Source: Salvator merianae
Lineage: Eukaryota; Chordata; Lepidosauria; Squamata; Teiidae
Assembly: GCA_003586115.2 (NCBI GenBank)
Contig: QVOM02000025.1
Coordinates: 44,436,522 to 44,500,521, forward strand
Direction of reading: 5' to 3'
DNA length: 64,000 nt
Shown: one piece after another, positions 22,265 through 32,185 of the stretch
Position numbering within the stretch: position 1 is the first letter of the stretch
How the letters are laid out: the number at the start of each line of letters is the position of its first letter
Made by a program: the position numbers and the translations under genes
Notes under the pieces: generated by a model
Seen by the model: only the letters and a program-made list of their open reading frames with translations
What the model was told of the DNA's origin: nothing
Database searches by the model: none

Positions 22265-23753
22265 TATATTTGGATAATCACAGCTCTGAAACTATTCTAG
22301 TGCTTTACTAGGTTTTTATTTTCAAAGGTGTGGCTGTGGAAGAAGGAGGTGCAGCAATGACATGGAACTCCCAGTCACCTTGAAAGTGGATGCATCAAAA
22401 CTTTCCTCTAAACTTTCTCAACTTTTTAGAACTTTTATGTAACAATTTATTTAAAACTTTTGCCCATATGGAAGGAACCCTTACTCCCATGCAGCATGGT
22501 GGCCACACCTACAATGTCATCACCCAGTCTGTGCCATTCAGCCCTTTTGTGCAGGTGCACTCGGTTGTTCACTATGTTCAGTGAAGGGAAGAAGGGGAAA
22601 TTATGTGTCAGTAATGGCAGATGTGCATCTTTACATCCAGCTATCAATTTCAAGCTCGCTGTCTTTTAGGGACACATTGTATCTGGAACCTATAACATTG
22701 TATCTGGAGCCTATAACAAAGGTATCCCTCCCTTTCCTGGTCTAATTTCTTCCCTGTATGTACAGCACCATAGCAAGATAGTGCTGTGAAATCAAGGTCA
22801 TAATGCTGGTTTCCAGATCAAACTCCATTTTGTTGCTACACTTCAGTGGTGCACAGGAAGGGGCTACTGTTGTCTAGGTTCTGAAATGGAGGAAGCTTGA
22901 AATTCCATACCAAAGCAGGATGTACCACAGCTGTTGAAGACCCGTATGGTATAGACAGCCCACCAGCACTTGTTACCCCAAGGTCAAAGAATGATGGAGG
23001 GAGGTCTCCAGGGTCATGCCATAGTTGGTGCTAGCCATAAGCCAATCATTGCCCATTTTTATAGGGTGAACTGATCTTCAGGCAGATATTCACTTCATGC
23101 CAAAAATGGCTACCTGTTTTTCCTCGTGCCCCGAGAAAGATGAACTATTGGGCATGTTAGCCAAGCCCAAGAATTGATCCACAGAGGCTCACTTCAGCAA
23201 CCTCACAGGACAGTTACACAAAAAGACCGTTCCCCAGATAGTTATAAATATGCACACATCAAGATCTGCACAGAAACCCTCCATTCATTTTATATGCATA
23301 ATTCTGCATTTACCTATTTGCACAAAATTGCTTTATTAAAAGAAAAAAACAATGGTGTTTCAGTCTTTGGCCAGGCAAAGTCCAACCTATAAGGACAAAA
23401 TTGAGAAGTGAGGGGATGGTGTGGAGGTAGACAGTCAGGAGTAGGTCTCCATCCCCACTGCAGCATGCAAAAGCTTGATTGACAAAAAATGATCCTATCA
23501 CAGCAAAGGGAAGGGCACTAAGGTGGAAGGGGGTGGAGATGTAAAAGGTACCGTCCGTTTAAGGAGACTGAGGATGGAAAAAGGAAGGCATGAGCAGCAA
23601 AGCCCAAATTGAGGATAGATTTTTTGGTGCTAGGTGTGATCAGGACTGGCAGGTTTTGAATCTGACTTACCAAATAACATGGACTACTTTTTAGAAGTGT
23701 GACCACAGCCACTGTGACATATAGATAGGTTACATTACCCAAATCTCATCATA

Positions 23754-24202
23754 GGGCATTTTCATACTTCCCACATCAGAATGGGATAATTATCCCAATC
23801 TAACATAGCATTGAACACACAGCATAGATACCATCCGCACTGCATGACCCTATCCTTGACAATCAGCAGGATGGTATCCTGTGCTCCATCTTCACCACAA
23901 TAGTGGCCAAGAAGCATCCAACCACTACCATGGCGACTGGCAGTGCCACGGATCGTGCAGGTGTGACCATGCAATCATGCAGCCACTGCATGTGGCACAG
24001 CCATGCATTTACACCTGGAAATGGGTGCAAATGCACTTGACCAGGAGCTGCATAGCAGCTCCCAATCAAGCTGTGGAGCATGGATTAGTGCTCCACAGCA
24101 ATCCTTGATTGGGAGCAGTGGTATGCTGCTCCCAGTCACAAGGGCCTCCACAAAGTGCAGAGTCACTTTGCTAGTGAGTGTCAGTGACTAGCAAAAAGGC
24201 CC
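23754..24202 (+). mobile_element. Non-autonomous DNA transposon, family A, copy
   Basis: Ends GGGCATTTTCATACTTCC and the complement of GGGCCTTTTTGCTAGTCAC are decayed inverted repeats. The core ACACCTGGAAATGGGTGCAA at about 24011 matches the family. Length 449 bp. It contains an inverted pair around CTCCCAATCAAG / CTTGATTGGGAG. Confidence 0.7.
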
Positions 24203-24309
24203 AGGGCTTGCTTTTTTTGCTTTCCATTTTTTTAAATATAAAGGCTATCCCTAATGAACCATATAATACAATTATGTTCTTATGCAAAATCCCTGCTCTC
24301 AACTGTAAA

Positions 24310-24585
24310 TTGCTTTAAGAAAGGATTAGACAGAATCATGGAGGACATGTGTATCAATGGCTACTAGAATTGATGCCCATGTACCACCTTCCACATTGGA
24401 CAGACAGGCAGGATGCCTCTAAGGGCCATTTACAGGGAGTTGAGAGCAAGTGAGAGTTTCCCCTTGTCTTCTGCTTGAGAATGCCCAGAAGCAATTGGTG
24501 GGACACTGTATGAGACAGGATGCTGGACTAGATGGGCTGTGGCCTGATCCAGAAGGGCTCCTCAAATATTCTTATATAAATTCTG
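24310..24585 (+). mobile_element. L2/CR1-like LINE 3' end
   Basis: Same 3' UTR family as at 6250 and 26390: GACAGGCAGGATGCCTCTAA, GAGAATGCCCAGAAGCAATT, GATGCTGGACTAGATGGGCT, GGCCTGATCC and a decayed TCTTAT tail. Confidence 0.8.
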
Positions 24586-25519
24586 GAGATTTTATCGTTA
24601 TCCAAAATGCAGACAAAAGATTTACATTCTACATAGCATCTTATGCGAGTATTGAGTTGAGTGGAGAGGGTATTGGGGCAATGATGGCTTTTGCGGCTTG
24701 TGAATAATCAGATTTTTAAAAAAAGGTTACATCTGAATTCCATCACAGTGGACCATAGCAGAGAAAGAGACCAGATACTTTGGAAGAGCAGGATGGTCTC
24801 TGGTTTCTGCCACAGCTCAAGCTGCAGAGAGCATAGAAATTCTGGGACTAATTCAAAGTTTGTTGAAAGATAGCTCTATGCCATGAAAAATAAGAAATTA
24901 GCAGCTAACAGAATCCTTCACAGCCATTCTCAATCATGTAGGAGTTCCCTGTAATTTTGCCTAGTACTCAGACAAACATTTTGTGTTTGTTCAGAGCATG
25001 GTCTGAACAAGTCACGTACCATCTAAGCATAGCTGCAGCTGGAAAGGAGCCCTACCTTTCTGCAAATGTGACACCGATCCAGTGCAGATGACAATCTAAT
25101 TCACTAAAACAAGGCCTCTTTCTCAGCCAGCCTGCCCTTAATCCTGCAGACCATCATGTATCTGAGTTAAAAGGTGAATGCATGTTTTTGTCCCAGATTT
25201 CCTAGAACATGTTTGAGTTCTTATCTTCATGGCAGGTGTCAACCTGGAGCTCTGAATAAAAGCTAGCACGATATTTCTGCACTTTAAAAATGGAATGCAT
25301 TTGAAAAAATATTCTGATTTATTATAATTTCCTTGCAATGTAAGACTGATTCACATAAATTATCCATTGTTCTGTCGTTCAATGACAGCTTCCTGTTTGT
25401 ATAGCAAATAAAGTCTGCTGCTGAACTGTATCAGTCTGAAGGTCTTTTCCCCTGCTTCCCCCTTCCAGTAATCAGCCATTAAGTCTCTGGAAGCTCGTAG
25501 GCATGAAATGAAGATAATT

Positions 25520-25937
25520 GGTGCTTTTGCACTTTCCGCTGTGGAGTGTTCACAATTCAATATTCCACGGTAGAACAGCCCTTGCAGTGCGGCAGCCATT
25601 CCTACTGCGAGGGCTGGAACATCCTGGAAATAGGCATCCTGAATGCTGGCTACCCACCATGACAGCAGCCAGAGAAACATCCAGCTGCTGCCATAGCAAC
25701 CGGGGATCTGCTGTTTAACTGTGCAGCCACAGCCACAGCCACAGCCACAGCCACAGCCATGCAGTGCAGTATTCGCACCCGGAAGTAGGTGCAAACGCTG
25801 TGTACCAGGTGCAGTCCAGTGCTCCATAGCTAGTAACGATCAGGAGTGGCTGTAGCCTGCCCCCGATTAGTGTGGTGTCCATGCAGTGCGGATGTACTTC
25901 ATTAATGGGTTTACTAGTGAAAAGTCTGAACAGGTCC
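25520..25937 (+). mobile_element. Non-autonomous DNA transposon, family A, copy
   Basis: Ends GGTGCTTTTGCACTTTCC and the complement of GGACCTGTTCAGACTTTTC are related inverted repeats. The core ACCCGGAAGTAGGTGCAAAC at about 25777 matches the family. A CAGCCA microsatellite (25724-25758) has grown inside it. Length 418 bp. Confidence 0.7.
25724..25758 (+). repeat. Hexanucleotide microsatellite (CAGCCA)n
   Basis: About six uninterrupted units, inside the family A transposon copy at 25520-25937. Confidence 0.95.
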
Positions 25938-26389
25938 AATGACTCTCTCTATCAAGTTATGACTGATGTCCTTCGGAGGTAAGCCTTTTTCAGCATCTTC
26001 CTTCACAGGGCTTCTAGTGCAATCCTCAAAATGTATTTCTGGGAGCAAAGGGTATTATTCTTCAGCAAGTGTACATAGGACTGTGGCTATGTCTATATGT
26101 TCCTGGGTTGCCTCCAGAGTAACTGAAGGTTACATCCAGAATAAAATGGCTATAAACTGATGCCCACCCCATGCTGACCCAGGATGCACTGGTTTGGAAG
26201 GCCTGCATGGAGGCTGAGACATTCTTGGGTTGGGTCTTTGGAGCCGCTGGTTTGAATGAAGGTACCTGTAAATATGGCCTGTGGCTATTAAGGCCGATTG
26301 CCTTTGCATCTGTGACTGCCTTTGCATTGTGGCAACTGGGGAATCTTGTATCTTTATCAGATGTTTCTATTCATCCTTTGGGCTGAATC

Positions 26390-26975
26390 AACGTAATACC
26401 ACACTTCAGAAAGGATACTGTGGAACTGGAAAAAGTACAGAAAAAGGCAACCAAATCAGACTGCAATGTCTAGGCCTCTTCAACCTTGAAAGGTGGCATT
26501 TAAAAGGTGACTTGATTGAAGTATATAAAATCATGCATGGTGTGAAAAAAGGTAGATCAAGAAAGTTTTCTTTATTGAACAACATTAGAACCAGGAGGAA
26601 CTCTGTGAAGTTGATGGGCAGGAGAATTCAGACTGACAAGGGAAAGTGTTTTTTCATCCAGAGGGTCATCCGTCTATGGAATTTACTACCAGAAGAGATG
26701 GTATCAGCAGGCAGCCTGGATAGCTTTAAGAAAAGATTATACAAATTTATGGAGGACAGGCATACCAATAGCTATTAGATTAGATGCCTACATACTGCCT
26801 CCAGTTTGGGGAGACAGACAGAATGCCTCTAAAGGCTGTTTGCCGGAAGGTGAGAGTCTTCTGCCTGAGAATGCCCAGAAGGAATTGGTGGGCTACTGTA
26901 TGAGACAGGATGCTAGACTAGATGGGCTGGGGCCTGATCCAGTCAGGATTCCTCTTATGTTCTTACATAATTATG
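26390..26975 (+). mobile_element. L2/CR1-like LINE 3' end with ORF2 C-terminal fragment
   Basis: The frame up to the TAG at 26776-26778 encodes the far C-terminus of a CR1/L2-clade ORF2: LGLFNLERWHLKGDLIEVYK, IMHG, RTRRNSVKL, FFIQRVIRLWNLLPEEMV and SLDSFKKRLYKFMEDR. The 3' UTR follows with the phrase GATGCTAGACTAGATGGGCT, then GGCCTGATCC and TCTTATGTTCTTA. The reverse transcriptase is absent, so it is 5'-truncated. Confidence 0.85.
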
Positions 26976-27849
26976 TTCCTATGTGCTAAACAATATGGTG
27001 CTACATGGGGAGTCAGCTACTCTCACCATTTTATAGCCATTTCTAGTTCCTGAATACTAATAGAAGCAAAAACTCCATACTGGGCAGACAAGAAATTGAA
27101 TCCATCAATGTGTCTCCCAAAGGTATAATTCACACAGAGACCATAGTATGATTCATCCAGTGCTGAGTCACAGTTGTATGTATGAAGTGACTGCAACAGG
27201 AGTATTGGAGACTATTGCACTAAGGCCAATAACAAGGGACAGAAAAGATGAGTTAGAGAGGACTAAGAGGACAAAGCAATGAAAAGATATCATGGAAGAA
27301 TGTTGCAATTCATTGCTTGGAGAGTATTTACACTGGCTGCTCTTCCATATTATTTATGTTTACTGTTCCCACTGCTTCATATCTCCCCTTTTTATGCACG
27401 TCAAAGAGATGGCTGAGCTCTGTAGAACCAATGTGAACCCTACTGTGTTTACATTCATTTTGTATGAAAGCAGTGAGTATCAGGCCTCCATACCCATCCT
27501 GTAAGTGTCTGCACATCATATTGGTGGGCAGATTCCATATCTTTCACCTACCCCCTCCCACTTAAAAATCTAAGAATATTTCTACAAAAAAGTAACATTA
27601 CACCACAAGCAAACAATTGGACAAAAAATTAGCTTCTCTGCCACAGGAGTAATCAAGAAACAATGCTTTATAAACAGAAATATTTGAAGAAAGAGAAAAA
27701 AATTAGGAACCAACTCCCTTAGAAGGTGAGATATGACAAGGATGAAAGTAGTTGCCAGACAGGAAAGTTCCCAGTGAGCAGTTTAAAACTGTGGGAGAAA
27801 AGCCAATGCAAGTACTAACAGTCCTATGTCAACAAATGCAGATTTTGTG

Positions 27850-29865
27850 GCTCAGAGTTTGGAAAGATCAACATACATACTAGATGTATAAAGAAGTGAG
27901 GGATCAGGGAACATTCAAGCTACCAAACCATCATACAAATTTCTCATGCAAGTAAAATTTTGCTAAAGATTTTAGAAATATGCATGGAGATAAGAGTATC
28001 ACAAAAACATCAGGCTTTGATAAGGCAGAGTGACGGAATTACACAGCTAGTATAGAAACGCCAGGTTTTAAAAAAGCAAATGATGGTGTTTCCCCACAAC
28101 GGCATGAAAGAGGCCACCAGATTTCTGTGGCCAGTGTCAGCACACAGATCGCTCATCCAGGAACTTGTTGCTTTGTGCCTTTTTAAGGTTGTTGTTCTGT
28201 TCATGCCGGCCACGAGTTCCCAAACGAGCAATCCAGCACTGTGCTGGTGCAGATCGCATGAAACATGGCATGGTGAAGAGGTGAACTGATGTTTTAAGAG
28301 AGTGCAGAAACTCTTATACCTTCTTAAATCTGGTGTCTGCCTGTTAAGCCTGGGAGAGATCCAACACACTGTTGGGCCTGTGGCCAGCCCTAGTGACATT
28401 ATTGCACATCTGGAGACTCCCAAAGATGGATAACCAAGAGAGCCAGATAATAGGAGTTCTGCTTCAAGGCTTTTGACTGTGTAGGAGCTGCCAGAATTTG
28501 AAGGGTGTTGTGGAAGACAGAAAGTCTAATTACCCTTCTGAGCAATCTTCACACAGAGCAATCAAGGTCTGTAAGACATGAATCTGGAGAGAGTGGTTCA
28601 GAATGGATAAATAAATAAGACAAGGATGCATATTGTTTCTCTTATATCATAAGAATGGGTGAGGTTAGAAGATACAACAGAGTGAAGTCAAATGGTAGAT
28701 TAACATTAGTGAGTTAAGATTCACTTCTGATACTACTTTGTTAGCTTAAATTAAAAAAAAGAGTTAGAACTCATCACAAAAGTGATGATAGAAAGTGAAA
28801 AATATGGATTAATGTTAAATATTAAGAAGACAAGAGTAATGTCAGTTTATATGCTTGGGGGATGTGTGGTTGATAGTGAAGCAACCAAGGTTGTAGACAG
28901 TTTCATTTTCTTGGGCTTCAAAACAGACAGATATGAATTCTGTGCTAGAAAAACTAAGGAGGAAAATAATACTATGGAAGAGAACAGGTTTAGGCAGGTT
29001 AATGAAAAATAAGGACTTTTCACAACAAAAATCAGCATAATTAAAGTAGTGCTTTTCCCTGGGGCAATGCATGGCTTTGAAAGTTGGTGACTGAAAGCAG
29101 TCAAAAGAAAAAAAAACACCATGCTTTTGAATTATGAATCTAAAGGTTACCATGGCCTTTTCTGTGTGGGCCAATATACTGTTTCATGGGGCATGCTAGG
29201 GCGCTCCAATCTGTGTGCAGGATTAGCATAGCAGAGCCTGTACATTCTGTTCGCACAGAATGGAGCTATGGAGAGGGATATAGCACCAAAATGGCACCAT
29301 ATCCCACCCTGTCAGTCAAACTTTTTGAAGTAGTCCACAAGCAGGCTGCTCCAGTATACTGGTCCACTGACAGGGTGCAGACAGCACACCTCTGTGGTCT
29401 CATTTACCACATCCAGTCCTGTTCAGCTGGGCACATAAAAGTAGTGCCAGCAATGTGCCAGTCTTAGTTGCAAGGCTGAAAAAGCCATGGCTGACAACTT
29501 TGAAGCTTGGGAATGAAGCTGGGCTGGGCCTGTCTGTGTGCAATGTGAACAGCTCTAAAAGGGCCCAGCGGCAGCCCTCCACAGCACAGGATAGCCTGGT
29601 CCGGTATGGAAACAGCCAGTGAGTACCATGAACTGCAAAAAGAACAAACCTATTGGTCCTAGAAGAATGAAAACCTGGCTACTAGCTTCAGGGGGAATGA
29701 TTAGCCAGCAAAAACTCACATACTTTGGGGCATACAATGTAGGTGGATGATGGACCAGAGAAAAAATGACTGTGCAAATGCAACAAACAAGATGGACAGA
29801 TTGATCAAAAGAGACTACTGGAATGTGCTTGAGAGACTACCAGACCTTGTGAGCGTTGAATCCAG
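27850..29865 (+). mobile_element. RTE/BovB-like LINE relic, interrupted
   Basis: Three blocks on the + strand carry traces of an RTE-type reverse transcriptase. About 27960-28050 gives KILEICMEIRVSQKHQALI. About 28470-28760 gives the KAFDCV motif. About 28770-29100 gives SEKYGLMLNIKKTRVMS, then VDSFIFLGFKTD, then a shifted MHGFESW, the familiar C-terminal order of BovB. About 29620-29860 gives the terminal TYFGAYN and TRWTD-type text. The gaps at about 28060-28430 and 29155-29610 hold unrelated sequence, probably later insertions. It is non-functional. Confidence 0.6.
29155..29612. mobile_element. Probable DNA transposon (family B) inserted in the BovB-like relic
   Basis: The ends GGCCTTTTCTGTGTGGGCC and the complement of GGCTGTTTCCATACCGGACC are loosely inverted. 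TTACCAT just before and GTACCAT just after may be a decayed target duplication. It separates two blocks of the BovB-like LINE and shares its left third with the repeat at 2855. Confidence 0.45.
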
Positions 29866-30352
29866 CTCCATAGCTCCTAATGATGTGTTGCCACAAGATA
29901 GAGGAGGGGAGTGAAGTGACTGTCCCACCGTTGTTAGATTTCTTTCTACATTTGTGGCTGGAAACATTCAGCAGGTCACCTCCACCCAGCACCATTCAAA
30001 GTTCGAAAGTCCATCACCCCCTAAGAACGCTCAATGCCCGGACGGCGACCGCGGCATCATCCTTCTCTAAGCTCAAGATCCCCACGCACCACCCGGGGCT
30101 CAGCAGCGTGCTTTCTCACGGCTTGTCTGCAGGGGTCACCCTTGTCCTTCCGAGCCCGAGCCCGCCGCGCCGCCGTAGCCCAGCCGCCGCTTGACATCAC
30201 AGCTAAGCTCCTCCTGCGCACGACCCCTTCCAGCGAGCACCCCTTTTCCCGCCCCTTCTGTTTCCCCCAAACAAAATACCCCGCCGCCGCTAGCAGATTA
30301 GTTAGCTGCTGGAAAGCCAGGCCGGCAAGGCAGCAGGGCTCGGCGGGGAGGA

Positions 30353-30481
30353 ATGGGGGAGCTCAAGAGCGAGAGAGGCCGCCTCTGGAGCAGCAGCAGC
30401 GGCGGGGCACAGTCTCTCTGGGGCTTTCCCCTCAGCGGCAACGAGGCCGCTCTGGCCAGCCTCTTCCAGGACTCCTGCTGA
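30353..30481 (+). other. Possible upstream ORF of 42 codons in RNF150 5' region
   Basis: An ATG at 30353 opens a 42-codon frame ending TGA at 30479-30481, upstream of the RNF150 start. It could be a uORF if transcription begins before it. No protein similarity is recognised and GC-rich DNA yields such frames by chance. Confidence 0.25.
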
Positions 30482-30636
30482 GAGCGAAAGGAGGTCCCGT
30501 TTGGCCCAGCCAGGCAGTCAGCTCGCCCTTCTTTTTGAGCAGGAGGCGAGGCGGCTGCAGAGGGCAAAGGGGCAAAGGCGGCGAGAGGGGAAAGCCGAAG
30601 ACGCGGGCGCGCGGACGTACAAAGAGGAGCCAAGAA

Positions 30637-30663
30637 ATGCCGGCGGGCAGGCTGCGAAGGTGA
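30637..30663 (+). other. Mini uORF (8 codons) upstream of RNF150 start
   Basis: ATG at 30637 reads MPAGRLRR then TGA. It is in the same phase as the RNF150 frame but is closed by its own stop 202 bases before the main ATG, so it cannot be an N-terminal extension. It may tune translation if included in the mRNA. Confidence 0.35.
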
Positions 30664-30783
30664 GGCTCTTGCCCGCCCGCCCGCCCATCCCTCTGCCGCC
30701 TGCTCGCTTGCCTGCCTCCCACCAGCTGTTCGACCCGGGCTGGCGTGTCCCCACGCACATCCGCGCGCGCGCGCGCCCCCCAC

Positions 30784-30801
30784 ATGCAGACACGCGCGTA
30801 G
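30784..30801 (+). other. Mini uORF (5 codons) upstream of RNF150 start
   Basis: ATG at 30784 reads MQTRA then TAG, 63 bases before the main ATG. It is the upstream ATG closest to the RNF150 start and the most likely of the three to be within the 5' UTR. Confidence 0.4.
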
Positions 30802-30864
30802 GGGGGCGGGCGGCGGCGGCGGCTGGAGCAACAACAGCAGCAGCAGCGGGCGCAGGAGGCAAAG

Positions 30865-31324
30865 ATGGCAATGTCTGTAATCCAAGCGTGCCGCAGTCTG
30901 GCTCTCTCAACATGGCTGCTTTCCTTTTGTTTCGTGCACCTCCTGTGCCTGGATTTCACGGTGGCCGAGAAAGAGGAGTGGTACACGGCCTTCGTGAACA
31001 TCTCCTACCCGGATCCCGGCGGTGGCGCCGAGCCGCGTGGCGACAAGACTGAGTGCGGCCGCTACGGGGAACAGTCGCCGAAGCACGACGTCTGGGGGCA
31101 GGTGGTAATGAGCGCCTCGACGGCCGATCGGCAGGCGTGCGATCCTAACGCCAGGTTCAACGTGCCGCCGGGGCCCGGCAAGGTCTGGATCGCCCTCATC
31201 CCCAAGGGGAACTGCACTTACAAGGATAAGATCCGGCACGCCGCCTCCCAAAACGCCTCGGCCGTGGTCATCTATAACGTGGGCGCCAGCAACCCCAACG
31301 AGACCATCACCATGCCCCCTGCAG
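30865..31324 (+). CDS. RNF150: RNF150 exon 1 (coding part): signal peptide and first part of PA domain
   Basis: This is the first coding exon of ring finger protein 150, a single-pass membrane RING-H2 ubiquitin ligase of the PA-TM-RING group (with RNF13, RNF128, RNF130). The start is the ATG at 30865 in a good context (AAG-ATG-G) and gives the family opening MAMS. Residues about 8-34 form a hydrophobic signal peptide. Residues about 70-153 are the beginning of the luminal PA domain, including the WIALIPKGNCTYKDKIR stretch. Sequons for N-glycosylation are seen at N45, N116, N130 and N145. The frame covers 153 full codons plus the first base of a glycine codon, so the intron is phase 1. Reading through the donor meets a TGA at 31330, which fits a true exon end. 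The rest of PA, the transmembrane helix and the RING finger are not in this window. Identity is from recognition of the protein, very close to mammalian RNF150; substrates are not inferable here. Confidence 0.95.
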
Positions 31325-31330
31325 GTGGGT
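31325..31330 (+). promoter_or_regulatory. RNF150: Splice donor of RNF150 intron 1
   Basis: CAG|GTGGGT follows the codon ATG CCC CCT GCA G. It fits the donor consensus, and the cut lies where the PA-domain frame of RNF150 is expected to continue in exon 2. A weaker GTGAGA donor starts 4 bases downstream at 31329, but its use would shift the frame. Confidence 0.85.
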
Positions 31331-31997
31331 GAGAGGCAGGGAGAGAGGGCGGGCGGGCGCGCACCCTGCTGCCCCCTTCCAGTTTTCTCCCCTTCTGTAT
31401 TGGGGAATCTTCCTTTTGGACAGCCACCTCACCTCTCCCTGATCATCCCATCAAATCTGCCAAGATGCTATTTTTAAACAAGCCAGTAGTCTTGGCCAGG
31501 GTTAATAGGCCGAGATCCGGCTTGCGGTGTGCGTCAGGCGGCTAGGAAGCGAGTTGTGGGGAGAGAATGAAAACCTGGGAGGGGGAGGCAGCGGAGTTGC
31601 CGTGAGTGATGTGCGCGCCTGGGAGCTGAATGATAAGGGATGCTTTTGGATGTAGGAAGCAGAATGGTCTTAAAGGGAGAGCAGGTCACCTGCGGCTGAA
31701 GGGGAATGGGGGTTCAAGGTGGCAAGTGGGAGAAAGACGGATAGGGGAGCAGACTTGGTGACCAAATCTTGTAAGGAAAAAGATGGTTAGTGGAAGGGCC
31801 GGCAGTGAAGGGAAAGTAATGTGTGTCCAGCAGACATGTGTTGATTTCACTCTCAGCTTCTTCTGTGACTCTTCTAGATATGAATATTATTGCTGTTGGA
31901 TCCTCAGCTCTAATTTACTTGGATTTTACTCATTTTTGCATCTCTTTGTAAAGATTAAAGGAGCCTGATTGTACAGCAGATTGGTAAGGTAACACTT

Positions 31998-32185
31998 GGC
32001 TCATCTACACCTAAGTTTTAATCCAACTTCAGTTCACTTTCAGAATGAGAGAACCTATCAGCAAAGTGACAAGCAGTTTTGTTTTGGCATTATCTAACTC
32101 ACAATAATCCACTTTTGAGTTAGGTGATGTGACAAAAAAGAAACTAAGAAATTAAACTGGATTAAAACTTAGGTGTAGATGGGCC
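31998..32185. mobile_element. MITE with about 31-bp terminal inverted repeats, copy 1
   Basis: The arms GGCTCATCTACACCTAAG... (31998-32029) and ...CTTAGGTGTAGATGGGCC (32154-32185) are inverted repeats with only a few mismatches. Length 188 bp. No coding capacity and no obvious target duplication. It sits about 670 bases into RNF150 intron 1. Confidence 0.88.

Larger units (their letters stand above)
30020..31620. promoter_or_regulatory. RNF150: CpG island over RNF150 promoter, 5' UTR and exon 1
   Basis: The base composition changes sharply from AT-rich flanks to GC-rich, CpG-dense DNA from about 30020 and fades after about 31620. Visible elements include stacked CCGCCC-type Sp1 boxes near 30668-30688, a CRE/AP-1-like TGACATCA at 30192, an alternating CG run at 30762-30775 and a short CAG run at 30834-30848. 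No TATA box is evident. This is the pattern of a CpG-island promoter with dispersed initiation; the exact transcription start cannot be placed. Confidence 0.8.

Noticed and set aside
28010..28423. 137-codon - strand frame
   Set aside because: It lies in an insert within the BovB-like relic, shows no known domain, and overlaps another frame on +.
30034..30663. Long frames on both strands across the CpG island (for example 209 codons on +, 195 and 189 on -)
   Set aside because: GC-rich DNA has few stop codons; the frames are rich in Arg, Pro, Ala and Gly and match no family. The real coding region is the RNF150 exon.
30432..31251. Antisense frames opposite RNF150 exon 1
   Set aside because: Shadows of the exon and its GC-rich upstream region; no independent protein features.
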